This document shows, piece after piece, positions 35,312 to 44,063 of a stretch of 64,000 bases of DNA. Position 1 is the first letter of the stretch; every line of letters starts with the position of its first letter. Where the stretch lies: positions 1 to 64,000 of the forward strand of contig NZ_MSIG01000007.1 of NCBI RefSeq assembly GCF_001927285.1. The letters are read 5' to 3'. Source of the DNA: Mongoliimonas terrestris. Its GTDB lineage: Bacteria > Pseudomonadota > Alphaproteobacteria > Rhizobiales > Pleomorphomonadaceae. Below the pieces are notes generated by a model that saw only the letters and a program-made list of their open reading frames with translations, searched no databases and had not been told where the DNA came from. Position numbers and translations under genes: made by a program.

Positions 35312-36328
35312 ATGAAGGCAGCAGTTCTGGCGGCCGGGCTCGCGCTCGCCGCCGTCACGGGCGCCGGCGCCCAGGAGACGTTCACCATCGGCCTCTCCAA
35401 CGGCTGGGTGGGCAGCGAGTGGCGCACCCAGATGATCGAGGAGGCGCAGGCCGCCGCGGCCGCGTGGGCCGAGCGCGGCGTCACCGTCAACGTGGTGGTG
35501 CAGAGCGCCAACGTCGACGTGCAGGGCCAGATCGGCCATGTGCGCAACTACATCAACCAGGGCGTCGACGCGATCATCATCAATCCGAACAGCCCCACGG
35601 CGTTCGATCCCATCTTCGCGCAGGCGGCCGCCAAGGGCATCCTGGTTGTCTCCACCGACGCGGAGGTCTCGTCCAAGGACGCCATCTACGTCGGTATCGA
35701 CCAGAAAGGCTGGGCCATGCAGTCGGCCGAATGGCTGGCCAAGACCCTCGACGGCAAGGGCTCCGTCGTCACCATCAACGGCGTCGCCGGCCATCCGGCG
35801 AACCAGATGCGCGTGGAAGGCTATCAGGAGGTCTTCAAGGGCTATCCGGACATCAAGATCCTGAACGAAGCCAACGCCAACTGGGACCAGGCCCAGGGCC
35901 AGCAGACCACCCAGACGCTGCTCGCCACCTATCCGGACGTCAACGGCATCTGGGTGCAGGACGGCATGGCGGCCGGTGCCTGGCGCGCCATCATGGCGGC
36001 CGACAAGACCAAGTCGATCGTCGCCACCGGCGAGATCCGCAAGGACTTCCTCGACCTCTGGTCCAAGGAGGGCCTCACCTCCGGCGCCTCGGTGAACCCG
36101 CCCGGCGTGATGGCGAGCGCCCTCAACGTCGCCGTGCACAAGCTGATGGGCAAGACGTTCAAGGACGGCGTGTTCGGCGGCGTCTACGGCAACGCGATCT
36201 ACATCCCGATCCCGTTCGTCTCCAACGAGAACCTTGAAGAAAATCTCAAAGCAGCCGAGGGTAAGCCCGGCTACTGGTCGGTGACGGCCGAGGTCTCGCC
36301 CGACGAGGCGGCCGCCTTCTTCCAGTGA
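35312..36328 (+). CDS. Sugar ABC transporter periplasmic binding protein
   Basis: Type I periplasmic binding protein of the ribose/CUT2 kind, 338 residues with a signal peptide (MKAAVLAAGLALAAVTGAGA-QE). Features: two alternating alpha/beta domains, with DAIIINPNSPTAFDPIFAQA and VSTDAEVSSKDAIYVG near the hinge, and QTLLATYPDVNGIWVQDG. The start has GGGGAGG 6 bases upstream. It is the first gene of an operon with one ATPase, two permeases, a LacI regulator and an oxidoreductase. The substrate cannot be read from sequence. Confidence 0.93.
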   Translation: MKAAVLAAGLALAAVTGAGAQETFTIGLSNGWVGSEWRTQMIEEAQAAAAAWAERGVTVNVVVQSANVDVQGQIGHVRNYINQGVDAIIINPNSPTAFDPIFAQAAAKGILVVSTDAEVSSKDAIYVGIDQKGWAMQSAEWLAKTLDGKGSVVTINGVAGHPANQMRVEGYQEVFKGYPDIKILNEANANWDQAQGQQTTQTLLATYPDVNGIWVQDGMAAGAWRAIMAADKTKSIVATGEIRKDFLDLWSKEGLTSGASVNPPGVMASALNVAVHKLMGKTFKDGVFGGVYGNAIYIPIPFVSNENLEENLKAAEGKPGYWSVTAEVSPDEAAAFFQ

Positions 36329-36480
36329 CCTCGTCCGGCCGCCGGTTTCGTCCGGTGGCCGGCCCGACGCCTGATCCCCTCCGTCGGCGCAAGCGCGCGC
36401 CGGCGGCGGTCCGCTTGCGCCGTCGCCCCCCTTGGCGGCGTCGGCGCTTCATCCCAGATGCCCGCCGAGCAGGCCCGCCC

Positions 36481-37989
36481 ATGCCCGACGCACCCGACGC
36501 CCTGACGGCCACCGGCGTCACCAAGCGCTTCGGCGCCGTGGTCGCCCTCAGCGATGCCCGCCTCAGGGTCGGCCGCGGCGAGGTGCATGCCCTCCTCGGC
36601 GCCAACGGCTGCGGCAAGAGCACGCTCTGCAAGATCATCGCCGGCACGGTCGCCCGCGACAGCGGCGACATCCGGGTGGATGGCGAGGCGCGCCCGCTCG
36701 CCTCGCCGCGCGCCGCCGAGGCGGCCGGCATCGCCATCTTCTACCAGGAACTCTCCCTCGTCCCGCAGCTCACCGTGGCGGAGAACATCCACCTCGGCCA
36801 CGAACCGCGCGGCGCCGGCGGCTTCGTCGACCGCACCGCCCGCGACGAGAGCACGGACCACCTGATCGGCCGCTTCGCCGGGGTGGCGGGCGACACCTTC
36901 TCGGCGAAGACGCGGGTCGCCGACCTTTCGCCCGATCAGCGGCAGATCACCGAAATCCTGAAGGTGCTCGCCCGCCGGCCGCGGCTCATCATCTTCGACG
37001 AGGCGACCGCCGCCCTCGACCGCCGGCAGGTGGACGTCTTCTTCAGCATCGTCCGCGATCTGCGGGCCGAGGGCGTCTCCTCCATCTTCATCTCACACCG
37101 GCTCGACGAGGTGTTCGCCGTCGCCGACCGCATCACCGTCATGCGCAACGGCGAGACCGTCGGCGACTTCGCCGTCGCCGAGACCGATCCGGAGGCCATC
37201 GTGCGCGAGATGGTCGGCGACGTCCGCCTCGGGCCGAGGCCCGGCAAGCGCCCGGCCGCCGGCGGCGAGCCCCGGCTCGTGGTCGACGGGGTCGGCGGCG
37301 GCCGGCTGAAGGACGTCCGCTTCACCGCCCGCAAGGGCGAGATCCTCGGCCTCGGCGGCCTCCAGGGCCAGGGCCAGAAGCGGCTCCTCGCCGGCCTCTT
37401 CGGCGCCGAGCCCTTCACCAGCGGCGCGGTCCTCCTCGACGGCGCGCCGGTGGCGCCGCGCCGGCCGGCGGACGCCATCCGCGCCGGCTTCGGCCTCGTC
37501 TCCGGCGACCGCGGCCGCGACGCCGCCTTCCCGGGCCGCTCCATCCTGGAGAACGCCGCCATGGCGAGTCTGGTGCGCGAAAAGGCGCACCTCATCCTCG
37601 CCCGCCGGCTCTCCGCCCGCTTCGACCGCATGCTCGCTGGCCTGAAGACGCGCTACGCCGGGCTCGGCGCGCCCATCGGCTCGCTCTCCGGCGGCAACCA
37701 GCAGAAGATCTTCATCGCCCGCTGGCTCGCCGCCCGCCCCTTGGTGCTCCTCCTCGACGATCCCACCAAGGGCATCGACCTCGGCGCCAAGGCGGACTTC
37801 TTCGCCATCATCCGGGCGCTCGCCGAGACCGGCACCACGGTCCTCATCTACTCCTCCGAGGACGCCGACCTCCTCAGCCTCTGCCAGCGGGTGCTCGTCT
37901 TCAACGGCGGGCGGATCACGGCGGACCTCTCCGGCCCCGCGCTCGACGCGGTCGGCCTCACCCGCGCCGCCTACGGGGAGGCCGCCTGA
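36481..37989 (+). CDS. Sugar ABC transporter ATPase (RbsA type)
   Basis: A 502-residue double ATPase of the CUT2 family. The first cassette (about 8-245) has Walker A GANGCGKST, an atypical signature with LSPDQRQ and Walker B LIIFDEATAALD. The second (about 260-495) lacks a proper Walker A but keeps LSGGNQQK and Walker B LLLDDPTKGIDLGAK, the usual asymmetry of RbsA-like proteins. The start at 36481 was chosen by length and family match; the open frame extends 52 codons further upstream. It is the only ATPase for the two permeases that follow. Confidence 0.94.
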   Translation: MPDAPDALTATGVTKRFGAVVALSDARLRVGRGEVHALLGANGCGKSTLCKIIAGTVARDSGDIRVDGEARPLASPRAAEAAGIAIFYQELSLVPQLTVAENIHLGHEPRGAGGFVDRTARDESTDHLIGRFAGVAGDTFSAKTRVADLSPDQRQITEILKVLARRPRLIIFDEATAALDRRQVDVFFSIVRDLRAEGVSSIFISHRLDEVFAVADRITVMRNGETVGDFAVAETDPEAIVREMVGDVRLGPRPGKRPAAGGEPRLVVDGVGGGRLKDVRFTARKGEILGLGGLQGQGQKRLLAGLFGAEPFTSGAVLLDGAPVAPRRPADAIRAGFGLVSGDRGRDAAFPGRSILENAAMASLVREKAHLILARRLSARFDRMLAGLKTRYAGLGAPIGSLSGGNQQKIFIARWLAARPLVLLLDDPTKGIDLGAKADFFAIIRALAETGTTVLIYSSEDADLLSLCQRVLVFNGGRITADLSGPALDAVGLTRAAYGEAA

Positions 37990-37991
37990 CC

Positions 37992-38930
37992 ATGCAGGCT
38001 CTTCTCGACGGCCGGCTCTGGCTGATCACCCTCGGCGCCCTCCTGGTGCTCGTCGGCGTCAACACGGCCCTGCAGCCGAACTTCCTCGATCCGTCGGTGC
38101 TCCAGTCCAACCTCACCACCTTCCTGCCGCTGGTGCTGGTGGCGGTGGGGCAGACCTATGTGGTGCTCGGCGGCGACATCGATCTTTCGGTCGGCGCCAT
38201 CGTGGCGCTCGTCAACGTCACCACCGTGTCGGTGATCGCCGCGCTCGGCGGCACCAACGAGGCGGTGCTGGCCGGCCTTGCCGCCGGCATCGGCGTCGGG
38301 CTTGCCTGCGGCCTCGTCAACGGCCTCGTGGTGGCGGTCCTCCGCTTCCAGCCGATCGTCACCACCTTCGCCACCGGCATCGTCTTCTCCGGCCTGGCGC
38401 TCCGCATCCTGCCGGACGCCGGCCTGCCGGTGCCGGAGGTGTTCTGGCGCGGCTACGCGGGCGGCGCCTTCGGCCTGCCGACCGTGGTGATCGTGCTCGC
38501 CGCCGTCGTCGCCGTCACCGCGGTCGTCGCCCGCCGGCCCTTCGCCATCCGGCTGAAGGCGGTCGGCGGCCAGCGGGCGGCGGCCTTCCAGACCGGGCTT
38601 GCGGTCGGGCGCCTGCGCGTCGGCGCCTATCTGCTCTCCGGCCTCTTCGCCGCGCTCGCCAGCCTCTGCCTCACCGGCGAGACGGCGAGCGGCGATCCCC
38701 TGATGGGCCAGACCCTGGCGCTCTCGTCAATCTCGGCGGTGGTGCTCGGCGGCACGGCGCTTGCCGGCGGCGTCGGCGGCCCGCTCGGCTCGCTCCTCGG
38801 CGCCCTCGTGCTCGGCATGATCGGCAACGTCATCTTCTTCGCCGGCCTGCCCTTCGAATACCAGACCCTCGTCCAGGGCCTCATCGTCCTTGCCGCCCTG
38901 GCCGGCGGCGTGCTCGTCGCCCGGCGCTGA
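37992..38930 (+). CDS. Sugar ABC transporter permease 1
   Basis: Inner-membrane permease of the RbsC/CUT2 type, 312 residues, about eight to ten membrane spans. Motifs: VVLGGDIDLSVGAIVAL (about 53-69) and GGTALAGGVGGPLGSLLGALVLG near the end, the EAA-like loop. It begins 2 bases after the ATPase stop. Confidence 0.93.
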   Translation: MQALLDGRLWLITLGALLVLVGVNTALQPNFLDPSVLQSNLTTFLPLVLVAVGQTYVVLGGDIDLSVGAIVALVNVTTVSVIAALGGTNEAVLAGLAAGIGVGLACGLVNGLVVAVLRFQPIVTTFATGIVFSGLALRILPDAGLPVPEVFWRGYAGGAFGLPTVVIVLAAVVAVTAVVARRPFAIRLKAVGGQRAAAFQTGLAVGRLRVGAYLLSGLFAALASLCLTGETASGDPLMGQTLALSSISAVVLGGTALAGGVGGPLGSLLGALVLGMIGNVIFFAGLPFEYQTLVQGLIVLAALAGGVLVARR

Positions 38931-38941
38931 GGAGGCGCAAG

Positions 38942-39898
38942 ATGGACCGCGTCACCGCCATCCTCAAGGACCCGCTCCTCCTCGCCGCCCTCGCGGTGCT
39001 GGCGCTCCTCGGGCTCGGCGAGCTCCTGTCGCCGGGCTTTGCCCGCGGCGACCAGATCGTGCGCCTGCTCACGGTGGCGGCCATCCTCGGCATCGTGGCC
39101 GCCGGCCAGAACCTCGTCATCCTCGGCGGCCGGGAGGGCATCGACCTTTCGGTCGGCGCCGTCATCTCGCTCGGCGCGGTCATCGCCGGCAACGTCATGA
39201 GCGGCGACGACGCCATGATCCTGCCGGCGCTGCTTGCCGCCGGCGGCGTCGGCTTCCTCGTCGGCATCGTCAACGGCCTCGGCGTCACCGTGGTGCGCAT
39301 CCCGCCCCTCGTCATGACGCTCGGCATGATGGGCGTCGTCCAGGGCGCCCTCGTGGTCCTGTCGCGCGGCGTTCCGTCCGGCAACGCGGCGCCGGCCCTG
39401 ATGGCCTTCGTCAACCAGCCGCTTGTCGCCGGCATCCCGGGGATCCTCTTCGTCTGGGCGGCCATCGCCGTCCTGATGGCCTTCGTCCTTCGCCGCACCT
39501 TGTTCGGCTGGTCGGTCTACGCCATCGGGGCGAACGAGCGGGCGGCCGTCCTCACCGGCCTCCCGGCCGGCCGCATCCGCACCATCCTCTACGGCCTCAG
39601 CGGCCTCTTCGCCGGCATCACCGGCGTCTGCGTCATCGGCTACACGGGCAACAGCTTCATCAGCGTCGGCGACCAGTACGTGCTCCCCTCGGTGATCGCG
39701 GTCGTGATCGGCGGCACCTCGCTCGCCGGCGGGTCGGGCAGCTACACCGGCACCATCCTCGGCGCCATCGCGCTCGTGCTTCTTCAGAGCGTGCTCACCA
39801 CCCTGCAGATGGAGTTCTGGAGCCGGCAGGTGATCTTCGGCGCCACGCTCCTCCTCCTCATGCTGCTCTACGGCCGCCAGGCGCGCCTCAGGGTCTGA
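38942..39898 (+). CDS. Sugar ABC transporter permease 2
   Basis: Second RbsC-type permease, 318 residues. Motifs: LVILGGREGIDLSVGAVISLG (about 58-78) and GGTSLAGGSGSYTGTILGA near residue 260. It is related to but clearly different from permease 1, so the transporter is likely a heterodimer. It starts 11 bases after permease 1. Confidence 0.93.
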   Translation: MDRVTAILKDPLLLAALAVLALLGLGELLSPGFARGDQIVRLLTVAAILGIVAAGQNLVILGGREGIDLSVGAVISLGAVIAGNVMSGDDAMILPALLAAGGVGFLVGIVNGLGVTVVRIPPLVMTLGMMGVVQGALVVLSRGVPSGNAAPALMAFVNQPLVAGIPGILFVWAAIAVLMAFVLRRTLFGWSVYAIGANERAAVLTGLPAGRIRTILYGLSGLFAGITGVCVIGYTGNSFISVGDQYVLPSVIAVVIGGTSLAGGSGSYTGTILGAIALVLLQSVLTTLQMEFWSRQVIFGATLLLLMLLYGRQARLRV

Positions 39899-39901
39899 GC
39901 C

Positions 39902-40960
39902 ATGCCCACGCGCCCGCCCATTCCCACCATCCGCACGGTCGCCAGCCGCGTCGGCGTCTCGGTCGCCACCGTGTCCCGCACCCTGAAGAACCCCGACAAG
40001 GTGCGCCCGGACACCCGCGACGCGGTGCTGCGGGCCGTCGCCGACCTCGGCTTCGTGCCGAACGCCCAGGCCCGCAACTTCCGCCGCCAGGCGAGCGACA
40101 CGGTCATCCTGCTCGTCCGCGACATCGGCAACCCCTTCTATCTCGACGTCTACAAGGGTGTGGAGGAAGCCGCCTCCGCCGCCGGCTACAAGGTGCTGAT
40201 GGGCGACGCCCGGCGCGATCCCGCCCGGGTCGCCCTCCATGTGGACATGGTCCGCGCGCGCCACGCGGACGGCCTCATCCTGATGACCGGCTCGCTGCCG
40301 CCCAGCCTTCCGGGCGACTTCCTTCCGCCCATCGTCGCTGCTCTCGAGTACCCCGCCGCCGGCCCGCTGCCCTTGGTGCGGATCGACAACGCCGCCGCCG
40401 CCGAGACCGCCGTCTCCTATCTCGTCGGCCTCGGCCACCGGCGCATCGCCCATGTGAGCGGCCCGATCCCGGAGGTGATGAGCGCCGCCCGGGCGGACGG
40501 CTGGCGCCGGGCGCTCGAAGCCGCCGGCGAGGCGGTCGACCCGGCCCTCATGGTGTGGGGCGACTTCAGCCTCGACGCCGGCCGCCGCGCCGTCGATCAC
40601 CTTCTCGACGCGGGCGTCCGCTTCACCGCCCTCTTCGCCGCCAACGACGAGATGGCGGCCGGCGCCCTCAATGCGCTCCGCGCCCGCGGCCTTCGCGTGC
40701 CGGAGGACGTCTCCGTGGTGGGCTTCGACGACACCGTGTTCGCCACCGCCGTCGACCCGCCGCTCACCACCATCCGCCAGCCGAAGCGCGAGATCGGCGC
40801 CGCCGCCATGCGGCTGATGGTGCAGCGGCTCGCCGAAGGGCCGCGCTTCCGCGCCGAGGTGGTGGTGCCGACCGAACTCGTCATCCGCCGCTCCGCGTCG
40901 CCGCCGGGCCAGCCGGCCCGCGAGGCGGAGCGTCCCGCCGCCGCGCTCGCGACGCCCTGA
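39902..40960 (+). CDS. LacI-family repressor of the sugar operon
   Basis: A 352-residue regulator with an N-terminal helix-turn-helix (IRTVASRVGVSVATVSRTLKN, about 8-28 in two pieces) and hinge helix (PNAQARNFRRQ), followed by a PBP1-type effector domain (about 65-330: DTVILLVRDIGNPFYLDVYKGVEE; VSVVGFDDT). It is the fifth gene of the operon, so it likely autoregulates through the palindrome at 35246-35259. Confidence 0.94.
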   Translation: MPTRPPIPTIRTVASRVGVSVATVSRTLKNPDKVRPDTRDAVLRAVADLGFVPNAQARNFRRQASDTVILLVRDIGNPFYLDVYKGVEEAASAAGYKVLMGDARRDPARVALHVDMVRARHADGLILMTGSLPPSLPGDFLPPIVAALEYPAAGPLPLVRIDNAAAAETAVSYLVGLGHRRIAHVSGPIPEVMSAARADGWRRALEAAGEAVDPALMVWGDFSLDAGRRAVDHLLDAGVRFTALFAANDEMAAGALNALRARGLRVPEDVSVVGFDDTVFATAVDPPLTTIRQPKREIGAAAMRLMVQRLAEGPRFRAEVVVPTELVIRRSASPPGQPAREAERPAAALATP

Positions 40961-41051
40961 GCCCCCGCATCCCGGCGGCGCCCGACCGCCCTGTCCGGCG
41001 GCGCCCGATCGCCGGACACGACCCGGACACGTCAAGAGAGGAGACCCGCCC

Positions 41052-42296
41052 ATGACCCCCGCCTTCCCGCGGAAGATCCTGCGCATCGGCTTCGTCGGCA
41101 GCGGCTTCATCGCCCATTTCCACCTGAAGGCGCTCGTCGGCGTGCGCAACGTGGAGGTCACCGGCGTCTACTCGCCGACGCCGGCCAAGCGCGCGGCCTT
41201 CGCCGCCGCCGTCGCGGACCTCGACCTCGGCGCCTGCACCGTCCACGACAGCCTGGAGGCCCTGGTGACCGCCCCGGACGTGGACGCCGTCTGGATCCTC
41301 TCGCCCAACGACACCCGGCTCGCCGTCATGCGCACCCTCGCCGAGGCGGTCGAGGCCGGCCGCAGCCCGGTGTTCGCCGTCGCCTGCGAGAAGCCGCTCG
41401 CCCGCACGCTGAAGGAGGCGAAGGCCATGCTGGCGCTGGCGGAGGGCGCCAAGCTCAACCACGGCTACCTGGAGAACCAGGTTTTCTCCACCGCGGTCCA
41501 GCGCGGCAAGGACATCATCTGGCGCCGCGCGGTGCCGTCCGCCGGCCGGCCCTATCTCGCCCGCGCCGCCGAGGAGCACGCCGGCCCGCACGAGCCCTGG
41601 TTCTGGCGGGGCGAGACGCAGGGCGGCGGCGTCCTTCTCGACATGATGTGCCATTCGGTGGAGGTCGGCCGCTATCTCCTCACCGCTCCCGGAGCCCGGC
41701 GCGACAGCTTGCGCCTGAAGTCCGCCACTGGCGCCGTCGCCAACCTGAAGTGGACCCGTCCGGCCTACGCGGCGGACCTCAAGGCCCGCATGGGGCCGTC
41801 GGTCGACTACACGCGCCGCCCGGCTGAGGACTTCGCCCGCGGCATGCTCACCCTGGTGGACGAGGAGGGCCAGGAGGTGGTGATCGAGGCCACCACCTCC
41901 TGGGCCTATGTGGGCGCGGGCCTCCGGATCCAGCTGGAACTCCTCGGCCCGGAATACGCCCTGGAGTTCTCCTCCCTCTCCACCGGCCTCAAGGTCTTCC
42001 TCTCCCGGCGCATCGGCGGCGGGGAGGGGGAGGATCTGGTCGAAAAGCAGAATGCCGAGCAGGGCCTGATGCCGGTGCTCGAGGACGAGGCCGGCATCTA
42101 CGGCTACGTCGACGAGAACCGCCACATGGTGGAGTGCTTCCGGCGCGGCGAGACGCCGCTGGAGACCTTCCACGACGGCGTCGCCGTGGTGGAGATGCTG
42201 ATGGCCCTCTACCGGAGCGCCGAGGAGGGCCGTACGGTGCTCGCCGGCGAGAATCTGGACGACTACGTGCCGGCGGTGGCCCGGCCGGTTGCCTGA
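41052..42296 (+). CDS. Gfo/Idh/MocA-family oxidoreductase
   Basis: NAD(P)-dependent dehydrogenase of 414 residues. N-terminal Rossmann motif IGFVGSGFIAHFHLKAL (about 10-26), conserved EKPLARTLKEAK (about 117-128), and GGGVLLDMMCHSVEVGRYLL near residue 195 containing the catalytic-region D and H. Such enzymes oxidise sugars, inositols or their derivatives. Its place 91 bases after the LacI gene makes it the probable first enzyme for the transported substrate. Confidence 0.9.
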   Translation: MTPAFPRKILRIGFVGSGFIAHFHLKALVGVRNVEVTGVYSPTPAKRAAFAAAVADLDLGACTVHDSLEALVTAPDVDAVWILSPNDTRLAVMRTLAEAVEAGRSPVFAVACEKPLARTLKEAKAMLALAEGAKLNHGYLENQVFSTAVQRGKDIIWRRAVPSAGRPYLARAAEEHAGPHEPWFWRGETQGGGVLLDMMCHSVEVGRYLLTAPGARRDSLRLKSATGAVANLKWTRPAYAADLKARMGPSVDYTRRPAEDFARGMLTLVDEEGQEVVIEATTSWAYVGAGLRIQLELLGPEYALEFSSLSTGLKVFLSRRIGGGEGEDLVEKQNAEQGLMPVLEDEAGIYGYVDENRHMVECFRRGETPLETFHDGVAVVEMLMALYRSAEEGRTVLAGENLDDYVPAVARPVA

Positions 42297-42353
42297 ACGC
42301 GCCGCCCATTCGGCCCGCAGGCGAGAAAAAATCAAAAAAAGATTCGCAGGCGC

Positions 42354-42378
42354 GGAACCAACCTTTGCGCCGGCCGTT
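42354..42378 (+). promoter_or_regulatory. EcfG-type general-stress promoter
   Basis: GGAAC (42354-42358), 16 bases, CGTT (42375-42378). This is an exact match to the alphaproteobacterial EcfG consensus. It sits between genes, with no coding start within 370 bases downstream, but a hairpin plus intrinsic terminator follows. Confidence 0.75.
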
Positions 42379-42384
42379 GTTGGA

Positions 42385-42472
42385 GTAGCAGCGCTCGCAG
42401 TTATCGCCCCCCACCGCCGCGGGCGCTCTCTCGGAAACCGTCGCCCCTCGGGGCGGCGGTTTCTTCGTTTTT
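42385..42472 (+). ncRNA. Candidate GsrN-like stress small RNA
   Basis: Predicted transcript of about 88 nt from the EcfG promoter to an intrinsic terminator. Stem 1 pairs 42390-42398 with 42419-42427 (9 bp, one G-U pair) and exposes a 20-nt loop with CCCCCC at 42407-42412. Stem 2 (42434-42463) is a 14-bp hairpin followed by a T-run. The layout (stress sigma promoter, 5' hairpin with C-rich loop, 3' terminator) is that of the Caulobacter stress RNA GsrN, whose C-rich loop pairs with target mRNA. The 5' end is estimated. No open frame with a ribosome site is seen. Confidence 0.6.
42434..42472 (+). terminator. Intrinsic terminator
   Basis: 14-bp inverted repeat (42434-42447 and 42450-42463) with one G-U pair and a very tight loop, followed by TTCG and TTTTT (42468-42472). 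It would end the candidate sRNA and could also stop readthrough from the sugar operon. Confidence 0.85.
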
Positions 42473-42756
42473 GCCGCCTTGCGCAGAACCCGTTAGGGTT
42501 AATCAAGCCTCTGATTTTGCTGGGAAATTGTCTTAACATCGGCCCGAGCGTCGGCTAGGCGCTTGTTTTTATGTCTGTTTTTCTCCCGCTATCGCGTATA
42601 AATCCGCACTTGATATCGCCGATCCGAACCCGCAGAAGGTCCGGGTCATATGAATGGTTCATACGGCGAGTGACCAAGCCCCGCGGCCGTAAGAGGCGAC
42701 GGCCCCGGGCGGACCGGCACTCGTTGGCGTGCAGAATGGCGGGAGCGCGACCGGAG
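42473..42756. other. Intergenic stretch after the small RNA
   Basis: 284 bases with moderately AT-rich parts (42485-42620) containing isolated TTAA half-sites (42497, 42532) but no full CtrA box. It should contain the promoter of the small membrane protein gene. Nothing else recognisable. Confidence 0.45.
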
Positions 42757-42960
42757 ATGAGCGAGAGTCTGCAGTTCTTCTATTGCGTTGCCGTGCTGGC
42801 GGCGGCCGGCGCGGCGGCGGTCCGGGTCCTGTTGCCGAACGGTCCGACCTTCGCGACCGACAAGGCGCAGCTGGAAATGCTGGCGTGGATGTTCTCGGCC
42901 GGCGCTCTCGTGGTCCTGGCGACCCTGATCCTGGTCGGCGGCGGGCCGATCCGCCTCTGA
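42757..42960 (+). CDS. Small two-helix membrane protein
   Basis: A 67-residue protein with two predicted membrane helices (about 6-26 and 44-62) and a short polar loop containing PNGPTFATDKAQLEM. The ATG at 42757 has a GGAG just upstream; a longer in-frame start at 42571 would add a basic, unlikely N-terminus. No family recognised. It follows the sRNA candidate and precedes the dehydrogenase by 188 bases. Confidence 0.6.
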   Translation: MSESLQFFYCVAVLAAAGAAAVRVLLPNGPTFATDKAQLEMLAWMFSAGALVVLATLILVGGGPIRL

Positions 42961-43148
42961 ACCGACCGATCCCCCAGGCGGCCGCACCTTTCGCCGCCGG
43001 GCGAGGACCCGACCCGGACGGCCGGTCCCATGCCGACCATCCGGTCCCAGCGGTCGCCCTCCATGCTGTCGGGCGGCCTCTTGCGGACCGGTGGTCCGCC
43101 GCTACCATCGGGCGCCCTGCGATTCCCCGGCGCGCGATCGGAGCCAAG

Positions 43149-44063
43149 ATGCCCCAGCCCCCCTCCTTGCCCTCCGTGGCCTTCCTCGGTCTCGGCCTGA
43201 TGGGCAGCCGCCAGGCGCTCCGGATCGCGGTCGCCGGCCATCCGCTCACCGTCTGGAACCGCAGCCCCGGCAAGGCCGACGCCATCGTGGCGGCGGGCGG
43301 CGTCGTCCGCCACACCCCGGCCGAGGCGGTCGCCGGGGCGGACGTGATCTTCACCATGCTGACCAAGGGCGCGACGGTGGCGTCCGTCCTCTTCGACGGC
43401 GGCGCCGCGGCGGCGATGCGGCCGGGCGCGGTCGTCGTCGACATGAGTTCGATCACCCCGGCCGAGGCGCGCGACCACGCGGGCCGGCTCGCCCGGCGCG
43501 GGATCTTCCACCTGGACGCCCCCGTCAGCGGCGGCACGGTCGGCGCCGAGGAAGGCACGCTCGCCATCATGGCGGGCGGACCGGAGGCGGTGTTCGACAA
43601 GGTGGCGCCCCTCCTCGCCCTCATGGGCCGGGCGGTCCGGGTGGGCGAGAGCGGCGCCGGGCAGGTGGCCAAGCTCGCCAACCAGATGATCGTCGGCATC
43701 ACCATCGGGGCGGTGGCCGAGGCGCTCGCCTTCGCGGCGAAGGCCGGCGCCGACCCGGCGCTGGTGCGCACCGCCCTTCGCGGCGGCTTTGCGGAAAGCC
43801 GCATCCTGGATCTTCACGGCGAGCGCATGGTCCGCCGCGACTTCACGCCCTTCGGCCGGACCTCCATCCAGATCAAGGATCTCGACAACGCCCTGTCGAC
43901 CGGCGCGCCGGCCGGCGCCGCGCAGCCCTTCGCCGACCTCGCCCGCACGCTCTTTCGCGATCTTCTCGCCCGCCACGGCGACCTCGACCACAGCGCCCTC
44001 ATCCTCGCTCTGGAAGACAGGGCGGCGGCCGAGCCGATGCCGGACGACCCGACCGGCGGATGA
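43149..44063 (+). CDS. Beta-hydroxyacid dehydrogenase (HIBADH family)
   Basis: NAD(P)-dependent dehydrogenase of 304 residues in the 3-hydroxyisobutyrate/tartronate semialdehyde family. N-terminal Rossmann motif AFLGLGLMGSRQAL (about 10-23), substrate motif LDAPVSGGTVGAEEGTLAIM (about 118-137), and the catalytic Lys segment GAGQVAKLANQMIVG (about 172-186). The start at 43149 was chosen from family alignment. Substrate specificity cannot be fixed. It converges on the next gene with no space between the stop codons. Confidence 0.92.
   Translation: MPQPPSLPSVAFLGLGLMGSRQALRIAVAGHPLTVWNRSPGKADAIVAAGGVVRHTPAEAVAGADVIFTMLTKGATVASVLFDGGAAAAMRPGAVVVDMSSITPAEARDHAGRLARRGIFHLDAPVSGGTVGAEEGTLAIMAGGPEAVFDKVAPLLALMGRAVRVGESGAGQVAKLANQMIVGITIGAVAEALAFAAKAGADPALVRTALRGGFAESRILDLHGERMVRRDFTPFGRTSIQIKDLDNALSTGAPAGAAQPFADLARTLFRDLLARHGDLDHSALILALEDRAAAEPMPDDPTGG

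Noticed and set aside
42490..42536. TTAA half-sites as a CtrA box near the small membrane protein
   Set aside because: The halves are not 7 bases apart, so the full consensus is absent.
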